From the NCBI RefSeq assembly GCF_002080455.1, contig NZ_CP020555.1, positions 3,348,001-3,412,000 on the forward strand: DNA of 64,000 nucleotides. The letters are read 5' to 3'. The notes beneath the pieces were generated by a model. The model had not been told where the DNA came from. It saw only the letters and a program-made list of their open reading frames with translations, and made no database searches. The position numbers were made by a program, and so were the translations under genes. Positions 47,854-58,017 of the stretch are shown here, piece by piece. Numbering within the stretch: position 1 is the stretch's first letter; every line of letters starts with the position of its first letter. The DNA comes from Streptomyces sp. Sge12 (GTDB lineage: Bacteria > Actinomycetota > Actinomycetes > Streptomycetales > Streptomycetaceae).

Positions 47854-48309
47854 TTAGACGAGCTCGGTGACGGTGCCGCCGGCAGCGGCAATCTTCTCCT
47901 TGGCGGAGGCGGAAACGGCGTCAACCGAAACCTGCAGCGCCACGGAGATCTCGCCCTGGCCCAGGACCTTGACGAGGCTGTTCTTGCGAACCGCGCCCTT
48001 GGCGACCAGGTCGGCCACCGTGACTTCTCCACCCTCGGGGTAGAGAGCGCCGAGCTTGTCCAGGTTCACGACCTGGAACTCGGTGCGGAACGGGTTCTTG
48101 AAGCCCTTGAGCTTCGGCAGGCGCATGTGGAGGGGCATCTGCCCACCCTCGAAGCGCTGCGGGATCTGGTAACGGGCCTTCTGGCCCTTCGTACCACGAC
48201 CGGCCGTCTTACCCTTCGACGCCTCACCACGACCGACACGGGTCTTCGCGGTCTTGGCGCCGGGGGCGGGACGGAGGTTGTGGGCCTTCAGCGGGCTGTT
48301 CTCAGCCAT
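47854..48309 (-). CDS. rplO: 50S ribosomal protein L15
   Basis: 151 aa. [38 protein letters not shown] are canonical. ATG 48309 lies one base after the rpmD stop. Confidence 0.97.
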   Translation of the reverse strand: MAENSPLKAHNLRPAPGAKTAKTRVGRGEASKGKTAGRGTKGQKARYQIPQRFEGGQMPLHMRLPKLKGFKNPFRTEFQVVNLDKLGALYPEGGEVTVADLVAKGAVRKNSLVKVLGQGEISVALQVSVDAVSASAKEKIAAAGGTVTELV

Positions 48310-48310
48310 G

Positions 48311-48493
48311 TTAGTCAACCTCCTCAACCGTCACGAGGTGGCGGACGGTGTGCACCATTCCGCGGAACTCGGGGCGGTCCTCCTTGACGACCACGTCGTT
48401 CAGGCGCTTGAGCCCGAGCGAACGCAGAGTGTCGCGGTGGTTCTGCTTGCTGCCGATGTACGACTTCGTCTGCGTGATCTTGAGGCGAGCCAT
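48311..48493 (-). CDS. rpmD: 50S ribosomal protein L30
   Basis: 60 aa: [20 protein letters not shown] and [13 protein letters not shown]. Its ATG overlaps the rpsE stop by one base. Confidence 0.97.
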   Translation of the reverse strand: MARLKITQTKSYIGSKQNHRDTLRSLGLKRLNDVVVKEDRPEFRGMVHTVRHLVTVEEVD

Positions 48494-49095
48494 TACGCAC
48501 CCGCCCCAGCACGTGCACGAAGCAGAGCCGCGGGGGCGACGTCCTCGAGGGGCAGACCACGGCGAGCCGCGATCTCCTCGGGACGCTGCAGGCCCTGGAG
48601 GGCCGCCACGGTCGCGTGCACGATGTTGATCGCGTTGTCGGAGCCCAGGGACTTCGACAGGATGTCGTGAACGCCGGCGCACTCCAGAACGGCGCGCACC
48701 GGGCCACCGGCGATAACACCGGTACCGGGGGAAGCAGGCTTCAGCAGGACGACGCCCGCAGCCTTCTCGCCCTGGATCGGGTGAGGGATGGTGCCCTGGA
48801 TGCGCGGAACCTTGAAGAAGTTCTTCTTCGCTTCCTCGACACCCTTGGCGATGGCCGCGGGAACTTCCTTGGCCTTGCCGTAACCGACACCTACAGTGCC
48901 GTCACCGTCGCCCACCACGACCAGCGCGGTGAAGCTGAAGCGGCGACCACCCTTGACAACCTTGGCGACGCGGTTGATCGCGACAACGCGCTCAACGTAA
49001 GCGGTCTTCTCGGCGGCAGGGCCACCGTCGCGACCCTTCCGGTCCCGCCGCTCGCCGCCACCGGCACCGCTTCCGCGGCGCTGGGGTCCAGCCAT
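48493..49095 (-). CDS. rpsE: 30S ribosomal protein S5
   Basis: 200 aa. Gly/Arg-rich N-terminal extension (about 1-25), then [20 protein letters not shown], the double-stranded RNA-binding region, and [20 protein letters not shown]. Mutations here would affect spectinomycin response. ATG 49095. Confidence 0.97.
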   Translation of the reverse strand: MAGPQRRGSGAGGGERRDRKGRDGGPAAEKTAYVERVVAINRVAKVVKGGRRFSFTALVVVGDGDGTVGVGYGKAKEVPAAIAKGVEEAKKNFFKVPRIQGTIPHPIQGEKAAGVVLLKPASPGTGVIAGGPVRAVLECAGVHDILSKSLGSDNAINIVHATVAALQGLQRPEEIAARRGLPLEDVAPAALLRARAGAGA

Positions 49096-49140
49096 TGGAT
49101 TACCTCTCTCTGTTACGTCCGTGAGTCCCGGAACCGGGGC

Positions 49141-49524
49141 TTAGAACTTCAGCCCGGCTTCGCGGGCGGCGTCAGCCAGAGCGGCAATGCGCCCGGCGTA
49201 TCGGTTGCCACCGCGGTCGAACACAACGGTCTCGACACCCGCAGCCTTGGCACGCTCGGCGACGAGCGCGCCGACAGCCTGGGCCTGCGAGCTCTTGTCG
49301 CCTTCGCCACCGCGGATCGAAGCGTCCAGGGTCGACGCGGACGCCAGGGTGTGACCCTGGAGGTCGTCGATGACCTGAGCAACGATGTTGCGGTTGGAAC
49401 GCGTCACGACGAGGCGCGGACGCTCCGCCGTACCCGAGACGTTCTTGCGGATGCGGATGTGGCGGCGAGCCTTGGCAGCGCGCTTGTACGCGTCGCCCTT
49501 GGCGATCTTCACACCGTATGCCAT
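49141..49524 (-). CDS. rplR: 50S ribosomal protein L18
   Basis: 127 aa, 5S rRNA-binding. [20 protein letters not shown] and [20 protein letters not shown] are canonical. 2 bp after rplF. Confidence 0.97.
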   Translation of the reverse strand: MAYGVKIAKGDAYKRAAKARRHIRIRKNVSGTAERPRLVVTRSNRNIVAQVIDDLQGHTLASASTLDASIRGGEGDKSSQAQAVGALVAERAKAAGVETVVFDRGGNRYAGRIAALADAAREAGLKF

Positions 49525-49526
49525 GG

Positions 49527-50066
49527 CTACTTACCAGCCTTTCCGACCTTGCGGCGGATGACTTCGCCGGCGTACTTGACACCCTTGGCCTTGTACGGGT
49601 CGGGCTTCCGCAGCTTGCGGATGTTGGCGGCGACCTCGCCGACCTTCTGCTTGTCGATGCCCTCGACCGTGAACTTGGTCGGCGACTCGACCTTGAAGGA
49701 GATGCCCTCGGGCGCCTCCACCAGGATCGGGTGGCTGTAACCCAGCTGGAACTCCAGGTTGGAGCCCTTCGCCAGGACACGGTAACCGACACCGCTGATC
49801 TCGAGAGCCTTGACGTATCCCGTGGTCACACCGGTGATCATGTTCGCCACCAGCGTGCGGGACAGGCCGTGCAGGGCCTTGTTCTGACGCTCGTCGTTCG
49901 GACGGGTGACGTTCAGAACGCCGTCCTCGCCCTTAACAACGGCGATGGGAGCCTTGACGGTGTGGGAGAGGGAACCCTTGGGGCCCTTCACCGCGACCGT
50001 GCTGCCATCGATGGTGACGTCCACACCGGCGGGAACCTGGATGGGGAGCTTGCCGATTCGCGACAT
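49527..50066 (-). CDS. rplF: 50S ribosomal protein L6
   Basis: 179 aa. [20 protein letters not shown] and the C-terminal [20 protein letters not shown] are canonical. 20 bp after rpsH. Confidence 0.97.
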   Translation of the reverse strand: MSRIGKLPIQVPAGVDVTIDGSTVAVKGPKGSLSHTVKAPIAVVKGEDGVLNVTRPNDERQNKALHGLSRTLVANMITGVTTGYVKALEISGVGYRVLAKGSNLEFQLGYSHPILVEAPEGISFKVESPTKFTVEGIDKQKVGEVAANIRKLRKPDPYKAKGVKYAGEVIRRKVGKAGK

Positions 50067-50086
50067 TGCTTTTCCTCCGTTCCCGA

Positions 50087-50485
50087 CTACCAGACGTAGG
50101 CGAGGACTTCCCCACCTACGCCCTTCTTGCCTGCCTGCTGGCCGGTGAGCAGACCGTGCGACGTGGAGATGATCGCCACGCCCAGGCCGCCGAGCACCTT
50201 CGGCAGGTTGGTGGACTTCGCGTACACGCGCAGACCGGGCTTCGAGATCCGCTTGATGCCCGCGATGGAGCGCTCACGGTTCGGCCCGAACTTCAGCTCG
50301 AGGACGAGGTTCTTGCCGACCTCGGCGTCCTCGACCTTCCAGCCGGTGATGAAACCCTCCTGCTTGAGGATCTCTGCGATGTGCGACTTGATCTTGCTGT
50401 GCGGCATCACGACGGTGTCGTGGTACGCCGAGTTAGCGTTACGCAGACGGGTCAGCATGTCTGCGATCGGGTCAGTCATGGTCAT
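50087..50485 (-). CDS. rpsH: 30S ribosomal protein S8
   Basis: 132 aa from ATG 50485 ([20 protein letters not shown]); ATG 50479 is an alternative. [20 protein letters not shown] at the C-terminus. In E. coli S8 represses spc translation; an equivalent site is not evident. Preceded by an unusual 222-bp gap. Confidence 0.96.
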   Translation of the reverse strand: MTMTDPIADMLTRLRNANSAYHDTVVMPHSKIKSHIAEILKQEGFITGWKVEDAEVGKNLVLELKFGPNRERSIAGIKRISKPGLRVYAKSTNLPKVLGGLGVAIISTSHGLLTGQQAGKKGVGGEVLAYVW

Positions 50486-50707
50486 GAAGTGGCCTTCGGC
50501 CTCTCTCGCCGGGGTTTCCTGTATGCGCCATCCCTCTCCCCACTCAGTGGCGGGACGGGTGCGGTGCGGGGACCTACGGCGTAGTAAGTCGATAGGGCGG
50601 TGGACGCCCAACCCCACAAGCCTACGGCATGCGGTGCTGGGCACCCACCGACCAGATGCTTACCGAGAGTCTCTGGTACTTCCCAAGTCCTTACGGACGG
50701 GAGGGAA
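50486..50707 (-). other. 222-bp gap between rpsN and rpsH
   Basis: Non-coding. In an operon where other gaps are mostly 1-45 bp this is long. It contains several short inverted repeats, e.g. GGTCGGTGGGTGCCC and paired CGTAGG segments, but no clear promoter. It may be a regulatory or processing region. Confidence 0.5.
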
Positions 50708-50893
50708 TTACCAGGAGCTCTTGGTCACGCCCGGCAGCTCGCCACGGTGAGCCATCTCACGAAGGCAGACGCGGCACAGGCCGAACTTGCGGTACACGGA
50801 GTGAGGGCGACCGCAGCGCTGGCAGCGGGTGTACGCACGCACACCGAACTTGGGCTTGCGGGCAGCCTTCGCGATGAGAGCCTTCTTCGCCAT
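50708..50893 (-). CDS. rpsN: 30S ribosomal protein S14, zinc type
   Basis: 61 aa short S14 with two CxxC zinc motifs (CQRC and CRVC). [20 protein letters not shown] start. Streptomyces often have a zinc-free paralog elsewhere for low zinc. Confidence 0.97.
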   Translation of the reverse strand: MAKKALIAKAARKPKFGVRAYTRCQRCGRPHSVYRKFGLCRVCLREMAHRGELPGVTKSSW

Positions 50894-50898
50894 CTCGC

Positions 50899-51450
50899 TT
50901 ACGCCTCCTTGAAGGGGAAGCCGAGGTGACGAAGGAGGGCACGGCCCTCGTCGTCGTTGGTCGCCGTGGTGACCACGGTGATGTCCATACCCCGGGTACG
51001 GTCGATCTTGTCCTGGTCGATCTCGTGGAACATGACCTGCTCCGTGAGACCGAACGTGTAGTTACCACGGCCGTCGAACTGCTTCGGCGACAGACCACGG
51101 AAGTCACGGATACGCGGCAGCGCGAGCGACAGCGTACGGTCCAGGAACTCCCACATGCGGTCACCACGGAGGGTGACGTGGCAGCCGATCGGCTGACCCT
51201 CGCGCAGCTTGAACTGCGCGATGGACTTGCGGGCCTTCGTGACGGCCGGCTTCTGACCGGTGATCGTCGTCAGGTCCTTGATGGCGCCGTCGATCAGCTT
51301 GGAGTCGCGGGCGGCGTCGCCCACACCCATGTTGACCACGATCTTCACGAGGCCGGGAATCTGCATGACGTTCTCGTAGGAGAACTCCTCACGCAGCTTG
51401 CCCGCGATGTCCTCGCGGTACTTCGTCTTGAGACGCGGAGTGGTAGCCAT
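50899..51450 (-). CDS. rplE: 50S ribosomal protein L5
   Basis: 183 aa, 5S rRNA-binding. [20 protein letters not shown] and [20 protein letters not shown] are canonical. ATG overlaps the rplX stop by one base. Confidence 0.97.
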   Translation of the reverse strand: MATTPRLKTKYREDIAGKLREEFSYENVMQIPGLVKIVVNMGVGDAARDSKLIDGAIKDLTTITGQKPAVTKARKSIAQFKLREGQPIGCHVTLRGDRMWEFLDRTLSLALPRIRDFRGLSPKQFDGRGNYTFGLTEQVMFHEIDQDKIDRTRGMDITVVTTATNDDEGRALLRHLGFPFKEA

Positions 51451-51761
51451 CAGATGTCCTCACCCGTCCGCTTGGCAACGCGGATCTTGTTGCCCTCGTC
51501 GTCGAAGCGGTAGCCGACGCGGGTGACGACCTTCTTGCCGTCCTTCTCCACAACCAGCTGAACGTTGCTGACGTGGACCGGGGCCTCGGTGATCACAATG
51601 CCACCGGCCTGGTTCTGCGCAGCCTTGGTGTGCTTCTTGACCCGGTTGACACCCTCGACCAGGACGCGGTTGTCGGCGGGGAAGGCGACGATGACCTTGC
51701 CCTGCTTGCCCTTGTCCTTACCGGTGATGACCTGAACCAGGTCGCCCTTCTTGATCTTCAT
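51450..51761 (-). CDS. rplX: 50S ribosomal protein L24
   Basis: 103 aa with KOW motif: [20 protein letters not shown]. Two bp after rplN. Confidence 0.97.
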   Translation of the reverse strand: MKIKKGDLVQVITGKDKGKQGKVIVAFPADNRVLVEGVNRVKKHTKAAQNQAGGIVITEAPVHVSNVQLVVEKDGKKVVTRVGYRFDDEGNKIRVAKRTGEDI

Positions 51762-51763
51762 GC

Positions 51764-52132
51764 TTACAGCACCTCCGGCGCGAGCGAGATGATCTTCATG
51801 AACTTCTTCTCGCGCAGCTCACGGCCCACCGGGCCGAAGATACGGGTGCCGCGAGGGTCGCCGTCGTTCTTCAGAATGACGGCGGCGTTCTCGTCGAAGC
51901 GGATGTACGAGCCGTCCTGGCGGCGACGCTCCTTGACGGTGCGAACGATGACCGCCTTGACGACGTCACCCTTCTTCACGTTGCCACCGGGGATCGCGTC
52001 CTTGACGGTGGCGACGATGACGTCACCGATGCCCGCGTAGCGGCGACCGGAACCACCGAGAACACGGATGCAAAGGATCTCCTTTGCACCAGTGTTGTCG
52101 GCGATACGCAGTCGCGACTCCTGCTGGATCAC
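51764..52132 (-). CDS. rplN: 50S ribosomal protein L14
   Basis: 122 aa. [37 protein letters not shown] and [20 protein letters not shown]. First gene of the spc group; preceded by a 137-bp gap from rpsQ. Confidence 0.97.
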   Translation of the reverse strand: MIQQESRLRIADNTGAKEILCIRVLGGSGRRYAGIGDVIVATVKDAIPGGNVKKGDVVKAVIVRTVKERRRQDGSYIRFDENAAVILKNDGDPRGTRIFGPVGRELREKKFMKIISLAPEVL

Positions 52133-52269
52133 GTGTATCTCCTGTTTGTCTGCCGGTTCCCGGCGGGGGCTTCACTCCGGAGAGCGTCGCCCCCACCGAG
52201 CCTGGCGGAACGAATCTGAGGGAAACCCCTCAGACTGTGTCTGTTTGGAATTCGCTTGCGCGAATTGCC
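52133..52269 (-). other. rpsQ-rplN gap with two hairpins
   Basis: TCTGAGGG-N4-CCCTCAGA (52215-52234) and AATTCGC-N4-GCGAATT (about 52249-52266). This is the S10/spc boundary; the hairpins may terminate or process the S10 transcript, and a spc promoter may lie here. Confidence 0.55.
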
Positions 52270-52551
52270 TTACTTGGCCTTCTCGAGGATCTCGACGATG
52301 CGCCAGCGCTTGCTCGCCGACAGCGGACGCGTCTCCATGATGAGGACGCGGTCGCCGACGCCGGCAGCGTTCTGCTCGTCGTGCGCCTTGAGCTTGTTCG
52401 TACGGCGGATGACCTTGCCGTACAGGGCGTGCTTGACGCGGTCCTCGACGGCGACGACGACGGTCTTGTCCATCTTGTCGCTGACGACCAGACCCTCACG
52501 GGTCTTGCGGAAACCGCGCTCGGTCTTCTCAGTCACGTTGTTCTCGCTCAT
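52270..52551 (-). CDS. rpsQ: 30S ribosomal protein S17
   Basis: 93 aa OB-fold. [20 protein letters not shown] and [23 protein letters not shown] overlaps the rpmC stop by one base. Confidence 0.97.
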   Translation of the reverse strand: MSENNVTEKTERGFRKTREGLVVSDKMDKTVVVAVEDRVKHALYGKVIRRTNKLKAHDEQNAAGVGDRVLIMETRPLSASKRWRIVEILEKAK

Positions 52552-52775
52552 CAGGCGCTCTCCACCGTCTCGATACCGAGCTCACGCTCGTGCATCAGGG
52601 TGTAGATGCGAGCGATGTCCTTACGGACGGACTTGAGCCGGCCGTTGTTCTCCAGCTGACCCGTGGCCGCCTGGAAGCGGAGCTTGAACAGCTCCTCCTT
52701 GGCCTCGCGCAGCTTGCCAACGAGCTCCTCGTTGCCGAGCTCACGAAGCTCGGACGCCTTGGTTCCCGTCGCCAT
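52551..52775 (-). CDS. rpmC: 50S ribosomal protein L29
   Basis: 74 aa two-helix protein at the tunnel exit: [20 protein letters not shown] and [18 protein letters not shown] 52775 overlaps the rplP stop (TGATG); an adjacent GTG at 52778 is less likely. Confidence 0.96.
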   Translation of the reverse strand: MATGTKASELRELGNEELVGKLREAKEELFKLRFQAATGQLENNGRLKSVRKDIARIYTLMHERELGIETVESA

Positions 52776-53194
52776 CACGACTCACCTGCCTCGCGCCGAA
52801 CAATCCGGCACTTCATCGGAAGCTTGTGAGCAGCGCGGGTGAGCGCCTCACGAGCAATCTTCTCGTTCGGGTAGGACAGCTCGAACATGACCCGACCCGG
52901 GTGCACGTTGGCGATCCACCACTCGGGAGAACCCTTACCGGAACCCATGCGGGTTTCGGCCGGCTTCTTCGTCAGCGGGCGGTCCGGGTAGATGTTGATC
53001 CAGACCTTGCCGCCACGCTTGATGTGGCGGGTCATCGCAATACGAGCCGCCTCGATCTGGCGGTTCGTCACGTAAGCCGGGGTCAGCGCCTGGATGCCGT
53101 ACTCGCCGAACGTGACCTCAGTACCGCCCTTGGCCATACCGCTGCGCTTCGGGTGGTGCTGCTTGCGGTGCTTGACCCTACGAGGGATCAGCAT
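52775..53194 (-). CDS. rplP: 50S ribosomal protein L16
   Basis: 139 aa. [40 protein letters not shown] and [20 protein letters not shown] are canonical. Confidence 0.97.
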   Translation of the reverse strand: MLIPRRVKHRKQHHPKRSGMAKGGTEVTFGEYGIQALTPAYVTNRQIEAARIAMTRHIKRGGKVWINIYPDRPLTKKPAETRMGSGKGSPEWWIANVHPGRVMFELSYPNEKIAREALTRAAHKLPMKCRIVRREAGES

Positions 53195-53199
53195 GTCGG

Positions 53200-54042
53200 T
53201 CAGGCCTCCGTTCCGGTGCTCTCGGCCGGAGCGGCGGCGGGAGCGTCGGCCTTGGGGGCCTCGGCACCAGCAGCCTGCTGCGGCTTGCGGCCACCACGGC
53301 CGCCGCGCTCGCCACCACGGCCACCACGGCCGGCGGGACGGTCGCCAGCGCCCTGCGCGCCACGGGCCGGGCGGTTACCCGCACGGGCTGCAGCGTTCTC
53401 GGCGCGAACCTCGGCGATGTTCTTGACGTCGCCCTTGTAGATCCAGACCTTCACACCGATACGGCCGAAGGTGGTCTTGGCCTCGAAGAAGCCGTAGTCC
53501 ACGTTCGCGCGCAGCGTGTGCAGCGGCACACGACCCTCGCGGTAGAACTCGGAGCGGGACATCTCGGCGCCGCCGAGACGGCCGCCACACTGGATCTTGA
53601 TGCCCTTGGCGCCGGCCTTCATCGTGCCCTGCATGCTCTTACGCATGGCGCGACGGAAGGAGACGCGGGAGGAGAGCTGCTCGGCAACGGCCTGGGCAAC
53701 CAGCTGTGCATCCAGCTCGGGGTTCTTGACCTCGAGGATGTTCAGCTGGACCTGCTTGCCCGTGAGCTTCTCGAGGTCACCGCGGATGCGGTCGGCCTCG
53801 GCGCCACGGCGGCCGATGACGATGCCCGGACGAGCGGTGTGGATGTCCACACGCACGCGGTCACGGGTGCGCTCGATCTCAACCTTCGAGATGCCGGCGC
53901 GCTCCATGCCGGACGTCATCATCCGACGGATGGCGACGTCTTCCTTGACGTAGTCCTTGTACAGCTTGTCGGCGTACCAACGCGACTTGAAGTCGGTGGT
54001 GATGCCGAGCCGGAACCCGTGCGGGTTTACCTTCTGGCCCAT
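53200..54042 (-). CDS. rpsC: 30S ribosomal protein S3
   Basis: 280 aa. KH domain at about 40-110 ([20 protein letters not shown]) and S3 C-terminal domain to about 215, then a Gly/Arg- and Ala/Pro-rich tail of about 60 residues, typical for actinobacteria and probably disordered. ATG overlaps the rplV stop by one base. Confidence 0.97.
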   Translation of the reverse strand: MGQKVNPHGFRLGITTDFKSRWYADKLYKDYVKEDVAIRRMMTSGMERAGISKVEIERTRDRVRVDIHTARPGIVIGRRGAEADRIRGDLEKLTGKQVQLNILEVKNPELDAQLVAQAVAEQLSSRVSFRRAMRKSMQGTMKAGAKGIKIQCGGRLGGAEMSRSEFYREGRVPLHTLRANVDYGFFEAKTTFGRIGVKVWIYKGDVKNIAEVRAENAAARAGNRPARGAQGAGDRPAGRGGRGGERGGRGGRKPQQAAGAEAPKADAPAAAPAESTGTEA

Positions 54043-54389
54043 TACCGGGAACCTTCCTTGCTGCTGACGACCACGGTGATGTGGCTGGTCCGCTTGCGGA
54101 TCCGGTAGGCACGGCCCTGCGCACGCGGACGGAACCGCTTCAGGGTCGGGCCCTCGTCCACGTACGCCTCGCTGATGACCAGCGTGGAGGCGTCCGGGTG
54201 GTTGTAGTTGTGTGCGGCGTTGGCGATGGCGCTGTCAAGCACCTTGCCAACCGGCACGCTCGCGGCCTGCGGGGCGAAACGCAGGACCGCCTGAGCCTCC
54301 GTGGCATCCATGCCACGGATAAGGTCCACCACTCGGCGGGCCTTCATGGGCGTGACGCGGATGTACCGCGCCTGGGCCCTGGCTTCCAT
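54042..54389 (-). CDS. rplV: 50S ribosomal protein L22
   Basis: 115 aa. [20 protein letters not shown] start at ATG 54389, supported by AAGGGA 7 nt upstream; an earlier ATG at 54413 is rejected. The beta-hairpin region [20 protein letters not shown] lines the exit tunnel (macrolide-related). Confidence 0.96.
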   Translation of the reverse strand: MEARAQARYIRVTPMKARRVVDLIRGMDATEAQAVLRFAPQAASVPVGKVLDSAIANAAHNYNHPDASTLVISEAYVDEGPTLKRFRPRAQGRAYRIRKRTSHITVVVSSKEGSR

Positions 54390-54432
54390 GGTTGTCCCTT
54401 CGGTGTAAGTCATAGTCATAACCACCCCGCCT

Positions 54433-54714
54433 TTAGCGGCGCTTCGACTTCCGGTCGTCCTTGACGTGGCCGCGGAAGGTGCGAGTCGGCGAGAACTCGC
54501 CGAGCTTGTGGCCGACCATCGACTCGGTGACGAACACCGGGACGTGGGTCTTGCCGTTGTGCACCGCGATGGTGTGACCCAGCATGCTGGGGATGATCAT
54601 CGAGCGACGGGACCAGGTCTTGATGACGTTCTTGGTGCCGGCTTCGTTCTGGACGTCCACCTTCTTTACGAGGTGGTCGTCGACGAAGGGCCCCTTCTTG
54701 AGACTGCGCGGCAT
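54433..54714 (-). CDS. rpsS: 30S ribosomal protein S19
   Basis: 93 aa. [40 protein letters not shown] and [16 protein letters not shown]. Confidence 0.97.
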   Translation of the reverse strand: MPRSLKKGPFVDDHLVKKVDVQNEAGTKNVIKTWSRRSMIIPSMLGHTIAVHNGKTHVPVFVTESMVGHKLGEFSPTRTFRGHVKDDRKSKRR

Positions 54715-54726
54715 CTAAACCCGCTC

Positions 54727-55563
54727 CTAGCGCTTCTTGTTCGTCTTGCGGCGGCGGACGATGTACTTGCTCGAAGCCTTCTTCGGCGAGCGAGTACGAC
54801 CCTCCTTCTGACCCCACGGGGAGACCGGGTGGCGACCACCACTGGTCTTGCCCTCACCACCACCGTGCGGGTGGTCAACCGGGTTCATCGCGACACCGCG
54901 GACGGACGGGCGAACGCCCTTCCAGCGCATGCGGCCGGCCTTGCCCCAGTTGATGTTCGACTGCTCGGCGTTGCCGACCTCGCCGACCGTGGCGCGGCAG
55001 CGGGCGTCGACGAGACGGATCTCGCCCGACGGCATGCGGAGGTGGGCCATGACGCCCTCCTTCGCCAGCAGCTGCACGGAGGCACCGGCCGAACGCGCGA
55101 ACTTGGCGCCGCCACCGGGGCGGAGCTCGATCGCGTGGATCGTGGTACCGACCGGGATGTTGCGGAGCGCCAGGTTGTTACCGGGCTTGATGTCGGCCGT
55201 CGGGCCGTTCTCAATCCGGTCACCCTGCTGCAGGCCGCGCGGCGCGATGATGTAGCGCTTCTCGCCGTCGGCGTAGTGCAGCAGCGCGATGCGCGCGGTG
55301 CGGTTGGGGTCGTACTCGATGTGCGCGACCTTGGCCGGCACGCCGTCCTTGTCGTGACGACGGAAGTCGATCACGCGGTAGGCGCGCTTGTGTCCACCAC
55401 CCTGGTGGCGAACGGTGATCCGACCGGTGTTGTTACGGCCGCCCTTGCTGTGCAGGGGGCGAACCAGCGACTTCTCCGGCGTGGACCGCGTGATCTCGAC
55501 AAAGTCGGCGACGCTGGAGCCACGACGGCCCGGGGTCGTCGGCTTGTACTTGCGGATACCCAT
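54727..55563 (-). CDS. rplB: 50S ribosomal protein L2
   Basis: 278 aa. [40 protein letters not shown] and the peptidyl-transferase-proximal [20 protein letters not shown] with its conserved His. Confidence 0.98.
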   Translation of the reverse strand: MGIRKYKPTTPGRRGSSVADFVEITRSTPEKSLVRPLHSKGGRNNTGRITVRHQGGGHKRAYRVIDFRRHDKDGVPAKVAHIEYDPNRTARIALLHYADGEKRYIIAPRGLQQGDRIENGPTADIKPGNNLALRNIPVGTTIHAIELRPGGGAKFARSAGASVQLLAKEGVMAHLRMPSGEIRLVDARCRATVGEVGNAEQSNINWGKAGRMRWKGVRPSVRGVAMNPVDHPHGGGEGKTSGGRHPVSPWGQKEGRTRSPKKASSKYIVRRRKTNKKR

Positions 55564-55602
55564 TTCTCAGTCCTCGTCCGATTCCGGACGACTAGACCTC
55601 CG

Positions 55603-55926
55603 TTAGGAGGCCTGGCCGCCGAAGATGTCGATACGGTTGCCCTCGGCAAGGGTCACGATGGCGCGCTTGGTGTTCGCACGCTTGCCGAAACCGGTCTTGG
55701 TCCGCTTGCGCTTACCCTGACGGTTGATCGTGTTGACCCCGGTGACCTTGACCGAGAAGACCGCCTCGACGGCCTGCTTGATCTGGGTCTTGTTGGCGCC
55801 GGGCGCGACGATGAACGTGTACTTGTTCTCGTCCAGCAGCGCGTAGCTCTTCTCCGAAACCACCGGCTTGATCAGCAGATCGCGCGGGTCGGTGAAGGTC
55901 TTGCTGGTAACGGTCGCCTCAGACAT
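55603..55926 (-). CDS. rplW: 50S ribosomal protein L23
   Basis: 107 aa. [20 protein letters not shown] and [20 protein letters not shown]. Docking site for trigger factor and SRP at the tunnel exit. Start overlaps the rplD stop by one base. Confidence 0.97.
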   Translation of the reverse strand: MSEATVTSKTFTDPRDLLIKPVVSEKSYALLDENKYTFIVAPGANKTQIKQAVEAVFSVKVTGVNTINRQGKRKRTKTGFGKRANTKRAIVTLAEGNRIDIFGGQAS

Positions 55927-56576
55927 CAGGCGTCGCTCCCTTCGGTCTCATCGGCCTTGGGGCCAGACACGAAGGACTCGAAAGCGGCCTGAGTGAAGAC
56001 CACGTCGTCAGAGACGATCACGTCGTACGTGTTCAGCTGGCCCGGCTCCAGGATGTGAACCTGGGGCAGGTTGCGGGCGGACAGCCACGCGGCCTCTTCG
56101 GCGCGGTCGACGACCAGGAGCAGGTTCTTGCGCTCCGAGATCTTGCCGAACAGCGTCTTGGCGGCCTTCGTGGAGGCGGCACCCTCGACCACGCCGGTGA
56201 CGACGTGGATGCGGGAGTGACGCGCGCGGTCCGAGAGGGCACCGCGGAGAGCGGCGGCCTTCATCTTCTTCGGGGTCCGCTGGGAGTAGTCACGCGGCTG
56301 CGGGCCGTGGACCACGCCACCGCCGACGAACTGCGGCGCACGGGTCGAACCCTGGCGCGCGCGGCCGGTGCCCTTCTGGCGGTACGGCTTGCGGCCACCA
56401 CCACGGACTTCGCCACGACGCTTGGTCTTGTGCGTGCCCTGACGGGCAGCAGCCAGCTGAGCGACAACGACCTGGTGGATCAGCGGAACGCTGGTCTTCG
56501 CGTCGAAGATCTCCGCGGGGAGCTCGACGGTACCGGCCTTGTCGCCTGCCGGCGAAAGGATGTCAATGGTGCTCAT
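55926..56576 (-). CDS. rplD: 50S ribosomal protein L4
   Basis: 216 aa. [20 protein letters not shown] start at ATG 56576; the tunnel loop [20 protein letters not shown] is intact. In E. coli L4 also represses the S10 operon; here the 395-nt leader could host similar control but no equivalent hairpin is recognised. Confidence 0.97.
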   Translation of the reverse strand: MSTIDILSPAGDKAGTVELPAEIFDAKTSVPLIHQVVVAQLAAARQGTHKTKRRGEVRGGGRKPYRQKGTGRARQGSTRAPQFVGGGVVHGPQPRDYSQRTPKKMKAAALRGALSDRARHSRIHVVTGVVEGAASTKAAKTLFGKISERKNLLLVVDRAEEAAWLSARNLPQVHILEPGQLNTYDVIVSDDVVFTQAAFESFVSGPKADETEGSDA

Positions 56577-56580
56577 TACC

Positions 56581-57225
56581 TCAAGCCCCCTTGGCCGCGG
56601 TACGGACCAGGACGAGGCCGCCGTTCGGACCGGGGACCGCACCCTTGATGAGGAGCAGACCCTTCTCCGCGTCAACCGCGTGGATGGTCAGGTTCTGGGT
56701 GGTGACACGCTCGTTACCCATGCGACCGGCCATGCGCATGCCCTTGAAGACACGCCCAGGGGTGGCACAGCCACCGATCGAACCGGGGGAGCGGTGCTTG
56801 CGCTGCACACCGTGACCGGCGCCGAGGCCCCGGAAGTTGTGCCGCTTCATGACACCGGCGAAGCCCTTGCCCTTGCTGTTGCCCGTGACGTCAACCTTGA
56901 CGCCGGACTCGAACACCTCAGCAGTGATCTCCTGGCCGAGCGTGTACTCGCTGGCGTCGGAGGTGCGGAGCTCCACCAGGTGGCGGCGGGGGGTCACGTC
57001 GGCCTTGGCGAAGTGGCCCTTGAGGGGCTTGTTCACCTTGCGCGGGTCGATCTCGCCGAAGGCGATCTGGACCGACTCGTAGCCGTCGATGTCGTTCGTA
57101 CGGACCTGGGTAACGACGCAGGGTCCGGCCTTGACCACGGTCACCGGGACGACACGGTTGTTCTCGTCCCAGACCTGGGTCATGCCGAGCTTCTCGCCCA
57201 GGACGCCCTTGATCTGCTTTGCCAT
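56581..57225 (-). CDS. rplC: 50S ribosomal protein L3
   Basis: 214 aa. [20 protein letters not shown] and the central loop [20 protein letters not shown] that approaches the peptidyl-transferase centre. ATG 57225. Confidence 0.97.
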   Translation of the reverse strand: MAKQIKGVLGEKLGMTQVWDENNRVVPVTVVKAGPCVVTQVRTNDIDGYESVQIAFGEIDPRKVNKPLKGHFAKADVTPRRHLVELRTSDASEYTLGQEITAEVFESGVKVDVTGNSKGKGFAGVMKRHNFRGLGAGHGVQRKHRSPGSIGGCATPGRVFKGMRMAGRMGNERVTTQNLTIHAVDAEKGLLLIKGAVPGPNGGLVLVRTAAKGA

Positions 57226-57239
57226 CTTCTCGACGCCTC

Positions 57240-57548
57240 TCAGAGCTTGATCTCGATGTCAACGCCGGCCGGAAGGTCCAGGCGCATCAGCGAGTCAACG
57301 GTCTTGGGGGTCGGGTCGAGGATGTCGATCAGGCGCTTGTGCGTGCGCATCTCGAAGTGCTCGCGCGAGTCCTTGTACTTGTGCGGCGACTTGATGACGC
57401 AGTACACGTTCTTCTCAGTGGGCAGCGGCACCGGGCCCGCGACCGACGCACCAGTGCGCGTCACCGTCTCGACGATCTTCTTCGCCGAGGAATCGATGAC
57501 CTCGTGGTCGTAGGCCTTGAGCCGGATGCGGATCTTCTGTCCCGCCAT
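57240..57548 (-). CDS. rpsJ: 30S ribosomal protein S10
   Basis: 102 aa. [20 protein letters not shown] start at ATG 57548, [20 protein letters not shown] and the [20 protein letters not shown] end. First gene of the S10 operon; also the NusB partner in antitermination. Confidence 0.97.
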   Translation of the reverse strand: MAGQKIRIRLKAYDHEVIDSSAKKIVETVTRTGASVAGPVPLPTEKNVYCVIKSPHKYKDSREHFEMRTHKRLIDILDPTPKTVDSLMRLDLPAGVDIEIKL

Positions 57549-58017
57549 GGCTACTCCGTAGTCCTGTCTGTATGTGGAAACGCTCTGGCCCTCGGTCGGC
57601 TGCGGGACGGATCCCGCGGCTTCTCTCCGACCCACGCGGTCGGGCGTGTCGCACTCCCTCTACAGAAAATTCCCATACGGAAATTCCCTCGTCCAAGGGG
57701 GTGCGGTCCCTGTGACCGCGTTTCGGGGGAGAAACACCCACCGAGCGCCTGGTGGGCACCGTGCTGACGCTTCCCAGAAGATTCCCGTACGTCCGTCCCC
57801 ATTGCTGCCCCGAGAGGCAGATTAAGGACGACGAGTACTGTGGGACTCGCTTCCGGTCCTCCCGGCGGGAGGCGCGCAGCATCGGCACTCAGCCGAGCAA
57901 CTTGAGTAGTCTGCCATACGAGGCACGTACCTGGCCAATCGGGCCGAAGAGAATACCCCGCCACGCTGAGTGGTCAAACCGCACCACGCCCAGCACCCGG
58001 CGGGGCCCCTCCCCCGG
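57549..58017 (-). other. 469-bp S10 operon leader and promoter region
   Basis: Gene-free. It holds the promoter at 57950-57977 and a leader of about 395 nt. On the minus strand GTAYGGGAATYTTCTG occurs twice (57775-57790 and 57663-57678, 14 of 16 identical), and a third GGGAATTTCCG lies between the second copy and rpsJ... see findings. An inverted CCCACC-N8-GGTGGG lies at about 57737-57756. Confidence 0.6.
57950..57977 (-). promoter_or_regulatory. S10 operon promoter candidate
   Basis: Minus-strand TTGACC (57972-57977), 16-bp spacer, TATTCT (57950-57955). Good hexamers, spacer one base short of the optimum. Predicts a leader of about 395 nt before rpsJ. Confidence 0.6.

Noticed and set aside
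57663..57790. Sigma-R promoters from GGGAAT motifs in the S10 leader
   Set aside because: No GTT or CTT occurs at the required 18-bp distance.
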